Shown here piece by piece: positions 28,072-37,975 of a DNA stretch of 64,000 nucleotides. Numbering within the stretch: position 1 is the stretch's first letter; each line of letters starts with the position of its first letter. The notes below the pieces were generated by a model. That model saw only the letters and a program-made list of their open reading frames with translations. It searched no databases and was not told the DNA's origin. The position numbers were made by a program, and so were the translations under genes. The DNA is from Chthoniobacteraceae bacterium (GTDB lineage Bacteria; Verrucomicrobiota; Verrucomicrobiia; Chthoniobacterales; Chthoniobacteraceae), in contig CANFTB010000005.1 of assembly GCA_947449735.1 (NCBI GenBank), forward strand, positions 1-64,000, written 5' to 3'.

Positions 28072-31000
28072 TCATTCCTCCCTGACGATCCACCGCTCGA
28101 GACGCTCCTCGATATGCGGCGCCCAGGCCACTCGATACTGCTCCGCCGGATGCACGCGCACCCTGCGGCCGTCCTTGTGCTCGAACTGGAGCACCACCCC
28201 ACGCATCCCGGGACTCGACACCAGCGTTTCGCGAATCGACATCAAGTCCGCGTCCGAGGTCCCCGGCCAGGGCATCTTCAAATAAACGGGACGCACGGCC
28301 TCGGCCGGGCGCTTCAAGGGCTTGACCTCAGTGGCCGTCACCCGGAGCCCGCCGTCCTCTCGCACCTCGACCCGCACCTGCATGGCAACAATCTTGCCCG
28401 TCTCGATGAAAGCAGCACCGCTCGCGTACGCCTCGCCGAAAATGGAGACCTCAAGGGACTCGCTCAAGTCTTCCAAAAACGTGATCGCGAAGGGCTTGTT
28501 TCCCTTTTTCGAAAACCGCTTTTCGACCGTACCGAACGCCCCCGCCACCTGGACCACCACGCTTCTCTGTCCGATCTCCACCTGCTCCGCAAGGTTCGCC
28601 AGGGGGACGTATTTTCCAGATTCAAAAAGGGACCGGTACCGGTCCAGCGGATGTCCTGTGACGTAAAATCCGAGCAGTTCCTTTTCGGCAGCGAGCTTCT
28701 CCTCGGGGCTCCAGGGGTCGATGACTTTTGCCGACCGCTTCTTCGGCTTGGGAGCAGGCGTGCTGATGGCGTCAAACAAGGAGACCTGCCCCGCGGCACG
28801 GTCCCTTCCGATGCTCGCCGCGGCCGCCATCGCGAGTTCGATTCCATCGAACAATTCCGCGCGCTCCACGCCCGTCCAATCGAAGGCGCCGCAGCGCACG
28901 AGGCTTTCCACCGACTTCTTGTTCACTCGCTTGGTGTCGACCCTCGCGCAAAAATCCTCTAGCGAAGCAAACACGCCGTTCGCCTCGCGTTCCTCCAGCG
29001 CGGCCTCCATGGCGGCCTCCCCGACGTTCTTGATGGCGGCGAGCCCGTACCGGATTCCGGGCTTGCCGTCGTCCGCCTCGGGCAGGAAGGAGAGTCCGCT
29101 GCGGTTGATGTCGGGCGGCAGGATCTGGAGCCCCATGCGCTGGCATTCCGCCACAAAGATCGTGAGCTTGTCGGTCTTTCCCACTTCGTTGCCCATGACG
29201 CCCGCCATGAACTCCACGGGATAGTTGGCCTTCAAAAACGCGGTCTGATAACTGACCCACGCGTAAGCCGCGGAGTGGGAGCGGTTGAACCCGTAACCCG
29301 CGAACTTCTCCAGCAAGTCGAAGATGTCGTTTGCCTGGCGCTCCTCGATCCCGTTGATCGCAAGGCATCCGTCCCGGAACTTTTCGCGTTCCTTGGCCAT
29401 CTTCTCCTTGTCCTTCTTTCCCATCGCGCGCCGCAGCAAATCGGCGCCCCCAAGCGTATATCCGGCCAGCACCTGGGCGGCCTGCATGACCTGCTCCTGG
29501 TACACAAAGATTCCGTAGGTTTCCGCAGTGACCTTTTCGAGCAGCGGGTGGGAGTATTTGATTTTCTCCTCCCCCTTCTTGCGCTTGATGTAGTCGTCGA
29601 TGAGATCCATCGGACCCGGACGGTAAAGGGCCAGGATCGCGTTGATATCCTCGATGTCCTTGATGTCGAAACGGCGGCACGTCTTGATCATGCCTCCGGA
29701 TTCCAACTGGAACACAGCGACCGATTCTCCACGGTTGAGCAGGTCGAAGGTGGGTTGGTCCGTGAGCGGAATCTTATCGATGTCAAAGTCCGGCACCCGG
29801 CGCCGGATGAGCTGCACTGCGTCGTGAATGACGGTGAGCGTCTTGAGCCCCAGGAAGTCCATCTTGAGCATGCCAAGGTCCCCGAGCGGGGACATCGAGT
29901 ATTGGCTGACGATGGAACCGTCGTTGGCGCGCGTGAGCGGGATGTACTCGGAGAGATCGCGGTCGCTGATCACGACGCCGGCGGCGTGCACACCGACCCC
30001 GCGCGTGAGCCCCTCGAGGGTGCAGGCGTAATCCCAAAGCTGCCGTGTGGCGTCCTCGTTCTCGACGGCGGCCCGGAGCTCGGGATTTTTGTCGATCGCG
30101 CCGTCGGTGTGGTCGATCTGGCCGGTTTCCTTGTTCTTCTTGTCGACGCCGGCCAGAGTGATGCCGAGTTCGTTCGGAATCATTTTCGACACCCGGTCGG
30201 CGTCGCCGTAGCTCCAGCCGAGCACGCGCCCGACGTCGCGCACGACGGACTTCGCCCCCATGGTGCCGAAGGTGGCGATCTGCGCGACGGCGCGCTCGCC
30301 GTATTTGACGCGAACGTAGTCGATGACCTCGCCGCGGCGGCTCTGGCAGAAGTCCACGTCGATGTCGGGGGGGCTGACGCGCTCGGGGTTCAAGAACCGC
30401 TCGAAGAGCAGCTTGAACTTTATCGGGTCGATGTCGGTGATCCCCATGAGGTAGGCGACCATGGAACCGGCCGCCGAACCGCGCCCCGGACCGACGGGGA
30501 TGCCGCGGCTCTTGGCCCAGTTGATGAAGTCCCAGACGATGAGAAAGTAATTCACGAACCCCTGCTTTTCCAGAAGGCCCAGCTCGCGCTCGAGACGCTC
30601 CTGGATGAGCGCTGACTCGGCCTCGGCACCGTAGCGGCCGGCGAGTCCCTGCTGGCAGATCTGGCGCAGATACTGGTTTTGATCCATGCCCGCCGGGGGC
30701 TCGTAGGCGGGATACTTGGGGACGCCGAACTCGATCTTGAGATTGCAGCGGTCGGCGATCTCGAGCGTGTTTCGAACCGACTCGGGATGCTCGCGGAAAA
30801 GCTCGGACATCTCCTGCGGACTCTTGAAAAAGAGTTCGGGCACGTAGCGCATCCGCTTTTCGTCGGCGACGTTGCACCCCGTGCCGATGCAGATCATGAC
30901 GTCGTGGGCTTCGTGATGCGAGCGGTCTAGGAAATGCACGTCGTTCGCGGCAACCATCCCGACTCCGAGGTCGCGCGCCATTTTTGGAAGCAGCCGGTTG

Positions 31001-31563
31001 CAGCGGATTTGCTGCTCGATGCCGTGATCGTGCAGCTCCATGAAGAAGTTTTCTTTTCCGAAGATGTCCCGGTACTGGGCGGCAAGTTCCCACGCGCGCG
31101 GCTCATTATCGGCGAGAATGGCGGAGTTCACCTCCCCTTTCAGACAGCCGCTGAGGGCAATGAGCCCCTGGCCGTACTGCGAGAGCAGTTCCTTGTCTAC
31201 CTGGGGCTTGTAGTACATCCCGTCGAGGTGGGCGATGGAGACAAGCTTCACGAGGTTTGCGTAGCCGGTCGCGTCCTTTGCCAGCAGGGTGAGGTGGAAG
31301 GCCGTGTCCCTGCCGCTGGAGGACTTGCGGTCCTTGTGCGAGCCGGGGGCGACGTACGCCTCCACGCCGATGATGGGCTTGACCCCCGCTTTCTCCGCTT
31401 CCTGGTAAAACTCAATGGCTCCAAACAGGTTTCCATGATCCGTGAGGGCGATCGCGGGCATGCCGAACTCCTTCACCTTCTTCATGAGGGCAGGGATCCG
31501 GACGGCGCCGTCCAAAAGGGAGTACTCGGTGTGAACGTGAAGGTGGACGAACGGATCAGGCAT
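28072..31563 (-). CDS. dnaE: DNA polymerase III alpha subunit
   Basis: DnaE is the replicative C-family DNA polymerase. The 1163-residue protein has an N-terminal PHP domain (HLHVHTEYSLLDGAVR at 7-22), the palm with the first two catalytic aspartates in PDIDVDF (D400, D402), a third acidic region in KMDFLGLKTL, the fingers/helix-hairpin-helix region with GYGFNRSHSAAYA, and a C-terminal OB-fold domain (EVSIFGEAYAS region). Length is normal for the family. It starts at ATG and ends 52 bases before the GMC gene start. There is no other replication gene beside it. Confidence 0.97.
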   Translation of the reverse strand: MPDPFVHLHVHTEYSLLDGAVRIPALMKKVKEFGMPAIALTDHGNLFGAIEFYQEAEKAGVKPIIGVEAYVAPGSHKDRKSSSGRDTAFHLTLLAKDATGYANLVKLVSIAHLDGMYYKPQVDKELLSQYGQGLIALSGCLKGEVNSAILADNEPRAWELAAQYRDIFGKENFFMELHDHGIEQQIRCNRLLPKMARDLGVGMVAANDVHFLDRSHHEAHDVMICIGTGCNVADEKRMRYVPELFFKSPQEMSELFREHPESVRNTLEIADRCNLKIEFGVPKYPAYEPPAGMDQNQYLRQICQQGLAGRYGAEAESALIQERLERELGLLEKQGFVNYFLIVWDFINWAKSRGIPVGPGRGSAAGSMVAYLMGITDIDPIKFKLLFERFLNPERVSPPDIDVDFCQSRRGEVIDYVRVKYGERAVAQIATFGTMGAKSVVRDVGRVLGWSYGDADRVSKMIPNELGITLAGVDKKNKETGQIDHTDGAIDKNPELRAAVENEDATRQLWDYACTLEGLTRGVGVHAAGVVISDRDLSEYIPLTRANDGSIVSQYSMSPLGDLGMLKMDFLGLKTLTVIHDAVQLIRRRVPDFDIDKIPLTDQPTFDLLNRGESVAVFQLESGGMIKTCRRFDIKDIEDINAILALYRPGPMDLIDDYIKRKKGEEKIKYSHPLLEKVTAETYGIFVYQEQVMQAAQVLAGYTLGGADLLRRAMGKKDKEKMAKEREKFRDGCLAINGIEERQANDIFDLLEKFAGYGFNRSHSAAYAWVSYQTAFLKANYPVEFMAGVMGNEVGKTDKLTIFVAECQRMGLQILPPDINRSGLSFLPEADDGKPGIRYGLAAIKNVGEAAMEAALEEREANGVFASLEDFCARVDTKRVNKKSVESLVRCGAFDWTGVERAELFDGIELAMAAAASIGRDRAAGQVSLFDAISTPAPKPKKRSAKVIDPWSPEEKLAAEKELLGFYVTGHPLDRYRSLFESGKYVPLANLAEQVEIGQRSVVVQVAGAFGTVEKRFSKKGNKPFAITFLEDLSESLEVSIFGEAYASGAAFIETGKIVAMQVRVEVREDGGLRVTATEVKPLKRPAEAVRPVYLKMPWPGTSDADLMSIRETLVSSPGMRGVVLQFEHKDGRRVRVHPAEQYRVAWAPHIEERLERWIVREE

Positions 31564-31623
31564 GGGTGGTTTGGAAGCCTACACCGGGGTCACGGCGAGG
31601 GCAAAGCAGAGGATCTTGGGAAC

Positions 31624-34600
31624 TTATTCTCGCCGCAAAATCTCACCCGGTGAACCCCTCAGGCTCAGCCCGAGGGCGACGCGGACGGCAAAGAGTGAAA
31701 CGGCCCCGAGGACGGCGAGCGCGGCCAGCAGAGGGCCGTAGGAGACCTCGGCCCCGCGGATCCATTGTCCCGGTACGGTGACCAACCAGGCGCAAACCCC
31801 GCCGATGACAAGCCCTGCAACGGTGAGCATCGCCAGTTCCCGCAGCATGAGCCCCATCACCTGCGACTTCAACCAGCCGCCCACCTCCAGCAAGGCCAGC
31901 TCGGCGCGCCTCTCGACCACATTCCGGGAGGCGACCACGCCCACACCCACCGCGCCGAGCAGCACGCCAAGACCTCCAAGCACCTGGAAAATCGCGAGGT
32001 AGGTATTCGACACTGCCTCAAGTTCCGCAAGACGCTCCGCGGCCGGGCGCAGCTCCAACCCCCTGTCCTGGAGGGCCCGGGACCAGGAGGAACGCACCGG
32101 ATCGATCTTGTCGGGCGCCACGTCCATCAACAGCATCCGGTATCCGCCGGCGTCCGGGAAGGCGCGCACGAAGCTCGACTCGTCGATTAGAAGCGCACCC
32201 TGCAGGATAGACCCCCCGAGCGTGCCCACCACCTTGACGCGCACCTGGCCGCCTTTTCCATCGGGAAGAGGAATTTCGTCGCCGATTTCTTTCTGCAACG
32301 CCCACTGCAAGGTGTCCTCGTCCACCACGGCGGGGAGGATGTCGGCGCCTTGCGGCTCCGCGCGGAGCATGGCCCAAGAGGCGTTCTTTCCGACGAAACG
32401 GAAGGCGCCGAGTTTTTCGAGTTCCGCCGAAGGCACACCCACGAGCTTTGGGCGCACCGCGCGGTTCAAATTCAAGCAGCTGGCGTCCTCCCCCTCCCGG
32501 ACGCGCAGGGCCACGACATGGGCAGGAGAATCGACGGGCAGTCCGAGCGCGTCCTTTACGGTCGCAATGTTAAGGTCCTCGTAGACGGGAGCGGCGAGTT
32601 CGCCGATGAGGGCAAAGCCGCCTGTGCCGGAGTGCCTTGCGCCCGGTCCCGCAGGAGGCTCCTTGCGGAAGACCTGGACGGAGAGCACAAGGAAGGCGCC
32701 CGAGGCGAGCACTGCCACAACCGCCAGGGAACGGCCCGGACGGCGGCCGACGTTTCTACGGGAAAGATCGCCGATAGAGGCGAGGAGCCCGGAAGAAAGG
32801 CGGCGCAACCCGACGCGGCAGACCAGCAGCAGGGCAACCAACAGCATAGCCCCTCCGCCAAAAAACACGCCGGGGTTTACCTCGCGCTTGAGGACGCAGT
32901 TTAGAATCAACCCGGAGCCCGCCGCCAGAAAAGCGAGCGACAGAAGGAGCATCCACTTGGGCCCGGAGAAAACGCGGACTCCGTCCTCCGCGGGACGCTC
33001 TCCCGCGAGCAGTTCGCGGACAGGCCTTTTCCACGAATGACGGATCGCCCACCCCATGGCGAACAGTGCCATGGCAGCGGAGCCCAGAACTCCCACACCC
33101 AGCGAGGACGGAGCCCCGTAAAAATTCAAGCTCGCCCCGCCGGTGGCGCCGCTCCAAACCCCCATCAAGGCGGCGAGCACCCCGCGCGTGTACGCGACTC
33201 CAAGCCCTGCCCCGAACACGGCGCCGAGAAGCGCCACCCCAGATCCCTCCAACAAAAACAACGCGCGCACCCAGAATCTCGACCAGCCCATGGCCAGCAG
33301 CGAACCGGCCTCGCGGATGCGCGTTTCCACCATCAGGCCAAACAGCAGCCCGATCAGTGCCAGCGCGGCGGCGACCAAAAAGATGCTGAACCCGAAAAAC
33401 AGCCCCGCAAAATCCACCGGTGCTGCCGTGGCCGCCTCGGCGAGTTGCTTCAAAGCCACCATCTGCACACCAGAAACGTCCGGACTCAGCGTGGCCGGCA
33501 GCGCCGCCATCCGCTCTGCACCTTCCGCCCCGCCGCGGTAGCGCACCGAGGTCGCGGCGCCCCACCTGTTGGCCCACATTTCCCGCGCCGTTTGGAGCGA
33601 GACAAACGCCTTGGGAGCTCCCTTGTGCTCCTTCCAATAGGCCTCGTCCTTGTCCCTGATCTTGGTCGTGTCGAGAGCGAACCCCGGCTTCCACTCGCGG
33701 CAGTTGCCGGCGTCGGCAAGTCCCGGAAAATCGGGCATCCACGAACCGTCCCAGCCGTTAGCGCCCAGGGGCTCCACCGCCCGGATGCGAAACTTGCGGG
33801 TGCGTTCTTCGAACTGCCGCTTGGCGTTCATCACAAGATAGGCGATTTCCAGCTCCCCGCCCGCCTCGACCCCGAGGTCCTCCGCCAACCAGTCACTCAC
33901 AACCATCTCGTCCGAGGCAAGATCCGCCGGCAAAAAGGAGAGCGTCCCGGGAGTGGCGGCCGACACCATCGAGTAAGGTGTGGACTTCTCGCCGCTCCTG
34001 AGAGCATTCACAAAGTAGGTGAGCGAAGGATCTCCCGCCGGGATGGCCTTGACCAGGGAATCGTTGAGGAAAACCTTGGAAGAACGCACCTCAAACCCCG
34101 CGTCGGAGGACAACGGCCGGACTTCGAGGGAGGCGTCCTCCTGAGTCCAGCGGGCAGCGGCCGCGGACGCGAGTTTTTCGGGTTGCTCGGCCGAGAGGAT
34201 GACGTTGGCCTTGCCCGCTACGTCCAAGCGCTGCTGCAGCTGTTCCAGGGGAAGAAACACGGAGGCCGCCGGGACCTGGCTGGCGTGCATGGCAAAGCGG
34301 CCGAACCTCGAATCGTCGGCCACCAAAACGATGCGGGCGCGGAGAGCCTCAATGGAGTCCTCCTCGCCGGAAAGCGGGGCGTCCTTTGAAAAAGACGAGG
34401 GCTTTTCAACACGCACCACCAGATTGTCGCCCGCGGCCAGGCCGAGGCGGGTGGCGAGGGCGGCGCTGACCACGCAATCGCCGGGCTGCAGTTCGCGGCG
34501 GTCAGAGGTAGGGGCGAGCGCCCAAAAACGAGAATCGACGCCGAGGATCTGCACCTGGTTCAGACGGGCCGAGCCGTCGGCCTTGGTCGCGCTACCCCGG

Positions 34601-34857
34601 AGGAGGAGGACCGGGGCGGCCTCGCTCGAAACCTCACCGGCAAGGGCGCTTCGGAAAAAGTGCTCCCCGCCGACGAGGGCCGAGTTGACCCGGCCGACGC
34701 GCGCGGCCGCCTGCTCCTGGAGGGTTCCGCGCAGGGAATCGCCGATGAGCAGGGATCCTGTGAGGACCATGGAACAAAGGGCGGCGCCGAGGGCTGCGCC
34801 AAGATGGGCGCGCCACTGGTAACGGATGCCGCTCCAAGCGAGGCTGAAAATCGTCAT
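31624..34857 (-). CDS. Large FtsX/LolE-type ABC transporter permease
   Basis: The 1077-residue membrane protein has an N-terminal membrane segment (about 15-40), a long extracytoplasmic domain, four to six helices around residues 450-640 (FFGFSIFLVAAALALIGLLFG), and a second FtsX-like block near the C-terminus (VLGGLGVLLGAVGVGVVASRN and a final AALAVLGAVSLFAVR helix). This is the duplicated FtsX-domain architecture used for lipoprotein or envelope-lipid export and for antimicrobial resistance. Its start overlaps the ATPase gene by four bases (ATGA), so the two are co-translated. The transported substrate is unknown. Confidence 0.9.
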   Translation of the reverse strand: MTIFSLAWSGIRYQWRAHLGAALGAALCSMVLTGSLLIGDSLRGTLQEQAAARVGRVNSALVGGEHFFRSALAGEVSSEAAPVLLLRGSATKADGSARLNQVQILGVDSRFWALAPTSDRRELQPGDCVVSAALATRLGLAAGDNLVVRVEKPSSFSKDAPLSGEEDSIEALRARIVLVADDSRFGRFAMHASQVPAASVFLPLEQLQQRLDVAGKANVILSAEQPEKLASAAAARWTQEDASLEVRPLSSDAGFEVRSSKVFLNDSLVKAIPAGDPSLTYFVNALRSGEKSTPYSMVSAATPGTLSFLPADLASDEMVVSDWLAEDLGVEAGGELEIAYLVMNAKRQFEERTRKFRIRAVEPLGANGWDGSWMPDFPGLADAGNCREWKPGFALDTTKIRDKDEAYWKEHKGAPKAFVSLQTAREMWANRWGAATSVRYRGGAEGAERMAALPATLSPDVSGVQMVALKQLAEAATAAPVDFAGLFFGFSIFLVAAALALIGLLFGLMVETRIREAGSLLAMGWSRFWVRALFLLEGSGVALLGAVFGAGLGVAYTRGVLAALMGVWSGATGGASLNFYGAPSSLGVGVLGSAAMALFAMGWAIRHSWKRPVRELLAGERPAEDGVRVFSGPKWMLLLSLAFLAAGSGLILNCVLKREVNPGVFFGGGAMLLVALLLVCRVGLRRLSSGLLASIGDLSRRNVGRRPGRSLAVVAVLASGAFLVLSVQVFRKEPPAGPGARHSGTGGFALIGELAAPVYEDLNIATVKDALGLPVDSPAHVVALRVREGEDASCLNLNRAVRPKLVGVPSAELEKLGAFRFVGKNASWAMLRAEPQGADILPAVVDEDTLQWALQKEIGDEIPLPDGKGGQVRVKVVGTLGGSILQGALLIDESSFVRAFPDAGGYRMLLMDVAPDKIDPVRSSWSRALQDRGLELRPAAERLAELEAVSNTYLAIFQVLGGLGVLLGAVGVGVVASRNVVERRAELALLEVGGWLKSQVMGLMLRELAMLTVAGLVIGGVCAWLVTVPGQWIRGAEVSYGPLLAALAVLGAVSLFAVRVALGLSLRGSPGEILRRE

Positions 34858-35537
34858 GACACCTTAAGAAGCTTTCCATCCACCAGTTCCCAGACGCTTT
34901 GCATGCGGTCGGCGAGTTCACGCGAGTGAGTAACGACCAGGAGGGCGACCTTGCGGGTGCGGTTTAAATCCAAAAGGATGCCGGTGAGCTGGGTGGCGGT
35001 GGCTCTGTCGAGGGCGCCGGTGGGTTCGTCGGCGAGCAGGAGCCGGGGCGAGCCGGCGAGGGCCCGGGCGACGGCAACCCTCTGGCGTTCGCCGCCGGAG
35101 AGTTCCGAGGGGCGGTGGTCGAGCCGGTGCGCAAGGCCGAGCGCGTCCAGAAGCTCCCTGGCGTTGGCTTCGCCGTTGATGCGGGCCTGCCGGCGGTCGG
35201 CCAGTGAGGGGGCGATCACGTTTTCAAGCACCGAACACTGGGGGAGCAGGTGATGTCCCTGAAAAACGATCCCGACGGAGCGCCTGCGGAAATCCACCAT
35301 TTCGGCCCCCTTTAACTCGGAGGGAACAAGGCCGTTGACTCGGACAATTCCCGAGTCCGCATAATCCAAGGCACCCAAAATATTCAAAAAGGTGCTCTTA
35401 CCGGCGCCGGAAGGGCCGACGATGGCGGCGGTTTCGCCTGCTTCCATCGTGAAGTCGAGGTCCTTGAGGATTTCCACGGGTTTGCCCCCGCCGGGGGCGG
35501 CGAGGGATTTGTTCAGGTGTTGGACTTCGACAAGCAT
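34854..35537 (-). CDS. LolD/MacB-type ABC transporter ATPase
   Basis: The 227-residue nucleotide-binding protein has Walker A GPSGAGKST (41-49), Q-loop FQGHHLLP, signature LSGGERQRVA, Walker B LLLADEPTGALD and the switch histidine in VVTHSRELA. These match the LolCDE/MacB ATPase class, and it is the partner of the FtsX-type permease that follows with a four-base overlap. The frame is open to 35594, but the ATG at 35537 fits the family start (MLVEVQHLNK). About 270 bases separate it from the divergent sigma-factor gene. Confidence 0.95.
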   Translation of the reverse strand: MLVEVQHLNKSLAAPGGGKPVEILKDLDFTMEAGETAAIVGPSGAGKSTFLNILGALDYADSGIVRVNGLVPSELKGAEMVDFRRRSVGIVFQGHHLLPQCSVLENVIAPSLADRRQARINGEANARELLDALGLAHRLDHRPSELSGGERQRVAVARALAGSPRLLLADEPTGALDRATATQLTGILLDLNRTRKVALLVVTHSRELADRMQSVWELVDGKLLKVS

Positions 35538-35806
35538 AGGACAGGGAAGGAGCAGTGAGTCCTTATCTTTAGACAAGGGTGGGCCTGATGTCACCCGCCG
35601 TTACGCCATCACGCGCGGATTAGGGCAAACGACTAGGGCTGCGGGTGGAACCCCGGCGGAGGGACCCCGCCAACACCCCAATTGTGTATAAAAAACAAAC
35701 ACTTTTGCAAGGAATTGAAACGCAATTTTATCCAGTTAAACCCATCGCTCAGAGTAAAATAGCCATGGCATTGCTGATGCTAAATGGGATTCAACCCTAA
35801 ATTCCC
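35538..35806. other. Divergent intergenic region between ABC operon and ECF sigma gene
   Basis: About 269 bases, moderately AT-rich toward the sigma-factor gene (for example ATTTTATCC around 35726). It must contain both promoters. I could not pin down either. A TGGC-N-GC resemblance at 35767-35780 was considered and not accepted as a sigma-54 site. Confidence 0.35.
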
Positions 35807-36442
35807 ATGCTGTACACATTCGAATCACACTCTGAACTTCTGAGCTCCCTCCAGCAAAGCACCGACGAGACCCTGATGGACGCCGTCCGCATGGAGTCCA
35901 AGGAGGCGCTGGGCGAACTCTACCGCCGGCACCACCTCACCCTGCGGGCCGTGATCTCGAGGGTGCTCCACAACGAGCAGTCTATCGAGGACCTGCTGCA
36001 GGAGGTGTTCATGGAGATCTGGCGCCTGGCCGCGCGCTACTCCTCGGAAAAGGGCAAGGCCCTCGGGTGGATGATCACCCTCTCCCGCCGGCGGGCCATT
36101 GACCGCCTGCGCCGGGAACAGGCCTACAGCCGCGTGGAGGAGCGCTACCAGAAGGAGGCCGAGCAGCAGCCCGAGTCCTGGGGCTTGGGAAACAGCTGCG
36201 AGGATGTGGAGACGGCGGACATGCGGCGGGTGTTGGGCGAGATCATCGCCGGCCTGCCTGAGGCGCAGCGGGATGCAGTCGAGTTTGCATTTTACAAAGG
36301 CATGAGCCAGAGGGAGATTTCAACCCATACTGGGATTCCGCTGGGCACCATCAAGACCCGTCTGGAGCTGGGGGTGAGGAAAATCGCCTGCAAGCTCAAG
36401 GAGCTCTCCGGCGACTCCATCCCCTTCTCGCTAGCCGCCTGA
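35807..36442 (+). CDS. ECF-type RNA polymerase sigma factor
   Basis: A 211-residue sigma-70 family factor of the extracytoplasmic-function type. Region 2 spans about 22-105 (DAVRMESKEALGELYRRH, then EDLLQEVFMEIWR, and MITLSRRRAIDRLRRE for promoter -10 melting), and region 4 about 145-205 (GLPEAQRDAVEFAFYKGMSQREISTHTGIPLGTIKTRL, the -35 helix-turn-helix). Region 3 is missing, as expected. No anti-sigma gene is adjacent; the downstream small zinc-ribbon protein is separated by a terminator. It probably controls an envelope-related regulon, but which one is not visible. Confidence 0.92.
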   Translation: MLYTFESHSELLSSLQQSTDETLMDAVRMESKEALGELYRRHHLTLRAVISRVLHNEQSIEDLLQEVFMEIWRLAARYSSEKGKALGWMITLSRRRAIDRLRREQAYSRVEERYQKEAEQQPESWGLGNSCEDVETADMRRVLGEIIAGLPEAQRDAVEFAFYKGMSQREISTHTGIPLGTIKTRLELGVRKIACKLKELSGDSIPFSLAA

Positions 36443-36470
36443 TTCGACGCGGGAAGAGCATCCATTTCAA

Positions 36471-36504
36471 GGGGCGTTCCTCCATCCGGAGGGACGCCCC
36501 TTTT
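36471..36504 (+). terminator. Rho-independent terminator of the ECF sigma gene
   Basis: GGGGCGTTCCTCC and GGAGGGACGCCCC form a 13-bp stem with one G-T type mismatch and an ATCC loop, followed by TTTT. It sits 28 bases after the sigma-factor stop codon and separates it from the downstream zinc-ribbon gene. Confidence 0.9.
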
Positions 36505-36628
36505 GCATTCTAAAAAAACCGTCTCCGGAGCCACATTTTTCCCTCCCGGCCGCCCCCCTGCGGCGATGCTCCCTTATGAGGCCCCCGTCCAGCGGACGGC
36601 GGCCTGTGGCGGCTACCAGCGGTTTTTC

Positions 36629-36997
36629 ATGAACTTTTCCTCCTTAACCAACCAAATCCCGACTTCCCACCACACCTCTTCCAACGCCCTGCGTGGCACA
36701 CAAATTAAAAATCTCAAGCTGAGACTTTTACGCGATAACGACAAAATTCGAAACTGGGCCGCCCTGGAGGACCGACGGCTCTGCCTGCTGTGCGGCGGCG
36801 AGTTCAGCGGGTCCGAAGTCCTGATCAGCGTGCGCAATGGAAAGCCGGCGTTCCAGTGTCCGGAAAAAGGGTGTCAGGGGAACCTGGGGCACTTCGTACA
36901 CCCGGGAAACCCGCTGCTGAATGAAGCAGCTTGGGAAGACTGGATGCGGATCGAACAGGAGGAGGAACCCGAGGAACCGGAATGCGCCATTGGCTGA
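36629..36997 (+). CDS. Small zinc-ribbon-like protein of unknown function
   Basis: From the ATG at 36629 the product is 122 residues. It has a CLLCGGEF pair near residue 59 and a CPEKGCQG pair about 24 residues on, which could bind zinc as a ribbon. The C-terminus is acidic (EQEEEPEEPE). The preceding reading frame extends to 36503 but overlaps the terminator, so I do not use it. I do not recognise a named family. It is followed by the sugar-isomerase-like gene after 84 bases and may be a separate unit. Confidence 0.55.
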   Translation: MNFSSLTNQIPTSHHTSSNALRGTQIKNLKLRLLRDNDKIRNWAALEDRRLCLLCGGEFSGSEVLISVRNGKPAFQCPEKGCQGNLGHFVHPGNPLLNEAAWEDWMRIEQEEEPEEPECAIG

Positions 36998-37081
36998 GAT
37001 GAGCCGTTTTCCGGCGAGGGGACGGGCCCGGTGCGTGCGCCATGTCTTGCAGGCGCCCCGGGTATACGGTATGCACACGGC

Positions 37082-37969
37082 ATGAGCGGCCACCCTTTTT
37101 CCCTCGCCATCATCACCGACGAAGTCTCCCAAGAACTCGATGCCGTCATCGCCTTCGCTAAAGAATTTCACCTGGATGGTATTGAGCTCCGCAGCCTCTT
37201 CGGCCGCGCATTCAAGGATCTCACCCCCGAAGACATCTCCCTGGTAGCCAAAGCCGCCGCGGACGCCGGCCTCACCGTGTGCGGCTGCGCAAGTCCCGTG
37301 TTCAAATGCGACCTCGACAGCGCCGCCGACATCGCCATCCATCAGGACCTCTTCAAGCGCTCCGTGGACAAGGCCCTCGCGCTAAAGTCCCCCATGGTGC
37401 GGATTTTCACTTTCCTGCGCAGGGAGGCCTTCACCAAGCGAGACCACCTGCTCAGGGCCGCGGATGAAATCGCCAAGCTCCTGCCCTACGCCGAACAGGC
37501 CGGGGTGAAAATCGGAGTGGAAAACGAGGCGAGCTGCCTCGCGGGGACGGGACAAGAAACCCGGACCGTGATGGAGCACCTCCCACAGCATTCGTCACTG
37601 GGCGTTGTCTGGGATCCGTGCAACGTTCTATATGTCGAAGGACAGAGCGACCCCGTGCACTCCGATTTTGAGGCCATCCGCCCCTGGCTGGCGCATGTCC
37701 ACGTCAAGGACGCGAGCCGTGAAGGCGAACGGCCCGCACAAACCTGCATCGAACTCGGCACCGGAGAAATCGACTTTCCCTCGCAGATGGTGCTGCTCAA
37801 AAAAACAGGCTACCAGGGCTGGATTTCGCTCGAAACCCACTGGCGCACCGTCGCGCTGGATGCCGAGACCCAGCATCTCCCGGCCGGCTACGGGTTCTCC
37901 GCCAACGCAGAACCCGCCAGCCGCATCTGCATGGCCCACCTCCAATCCATGGTGGCAGACCTGAACTAG
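37082..37969 (+). CDS. Sugar phosphate isomerase/epimerase (TIM barrel)
   Basis: A 295-residue TIM-barrel protein of the xylose isomerase-like/AP-endonuclease-2 type, seen in many sugar isomerases and inosose-related enzymes. Strands and metal-site segments are visible: LDGIELRSL, the GVENEAS motif with a conserved glutamate, WDPCN, HVHVKDASRE and WISLETHW with late glutamate and histidine. The ATG at 37082 starts just before the first beta-strand (LAIITDEVSQ), so I prefer it to the 37031 start. The NagA-like gene follows only six bases on, so the two are an operon for sugar or amino-sugar breakdown. The substrate is unknown. Confidence 0.85.
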   Translation: MSGHPFSLAIITDEVSQELDAVIAFAKEFHLDGIELRSLFGRAFKDLTPEDISLVAKAAADAGLTVCGCASPVFKCDLDSAADIAIHQDLFKRSVDKALALKSPMVRIFTFLRREAFTKRDHLLRAADEIAKLLPYAEQAGVKIGVENEASCLAGTGQETRTVMEHLPQHSSLGVVWDPCNVLYVEGQSDPVHSDFEAIRPWLAHVHVKDASREGERPAQTCIELGTGEIDFPSQMVLLKKTGYQGWISLETHWRTVALDAETQHLPAGYGFSANAEPASRICMAHLQSMVADLN

Positions 37970-37975
37970 GCCGGA

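Noticed and set aside
29275..30615. 446-codon + strand open frame inside dnaE
   Set aside because: Antisense to a certain dnaE; no domain or start context.
35766..35780. Sigma-54-type promoter resemblance before the ECF sigma gene
   Set aside because: Only the GG and GC dinucleotides fit at a 10-base spacing; the rest deviates from TGGCAC-N5-TTGC and could be chance.
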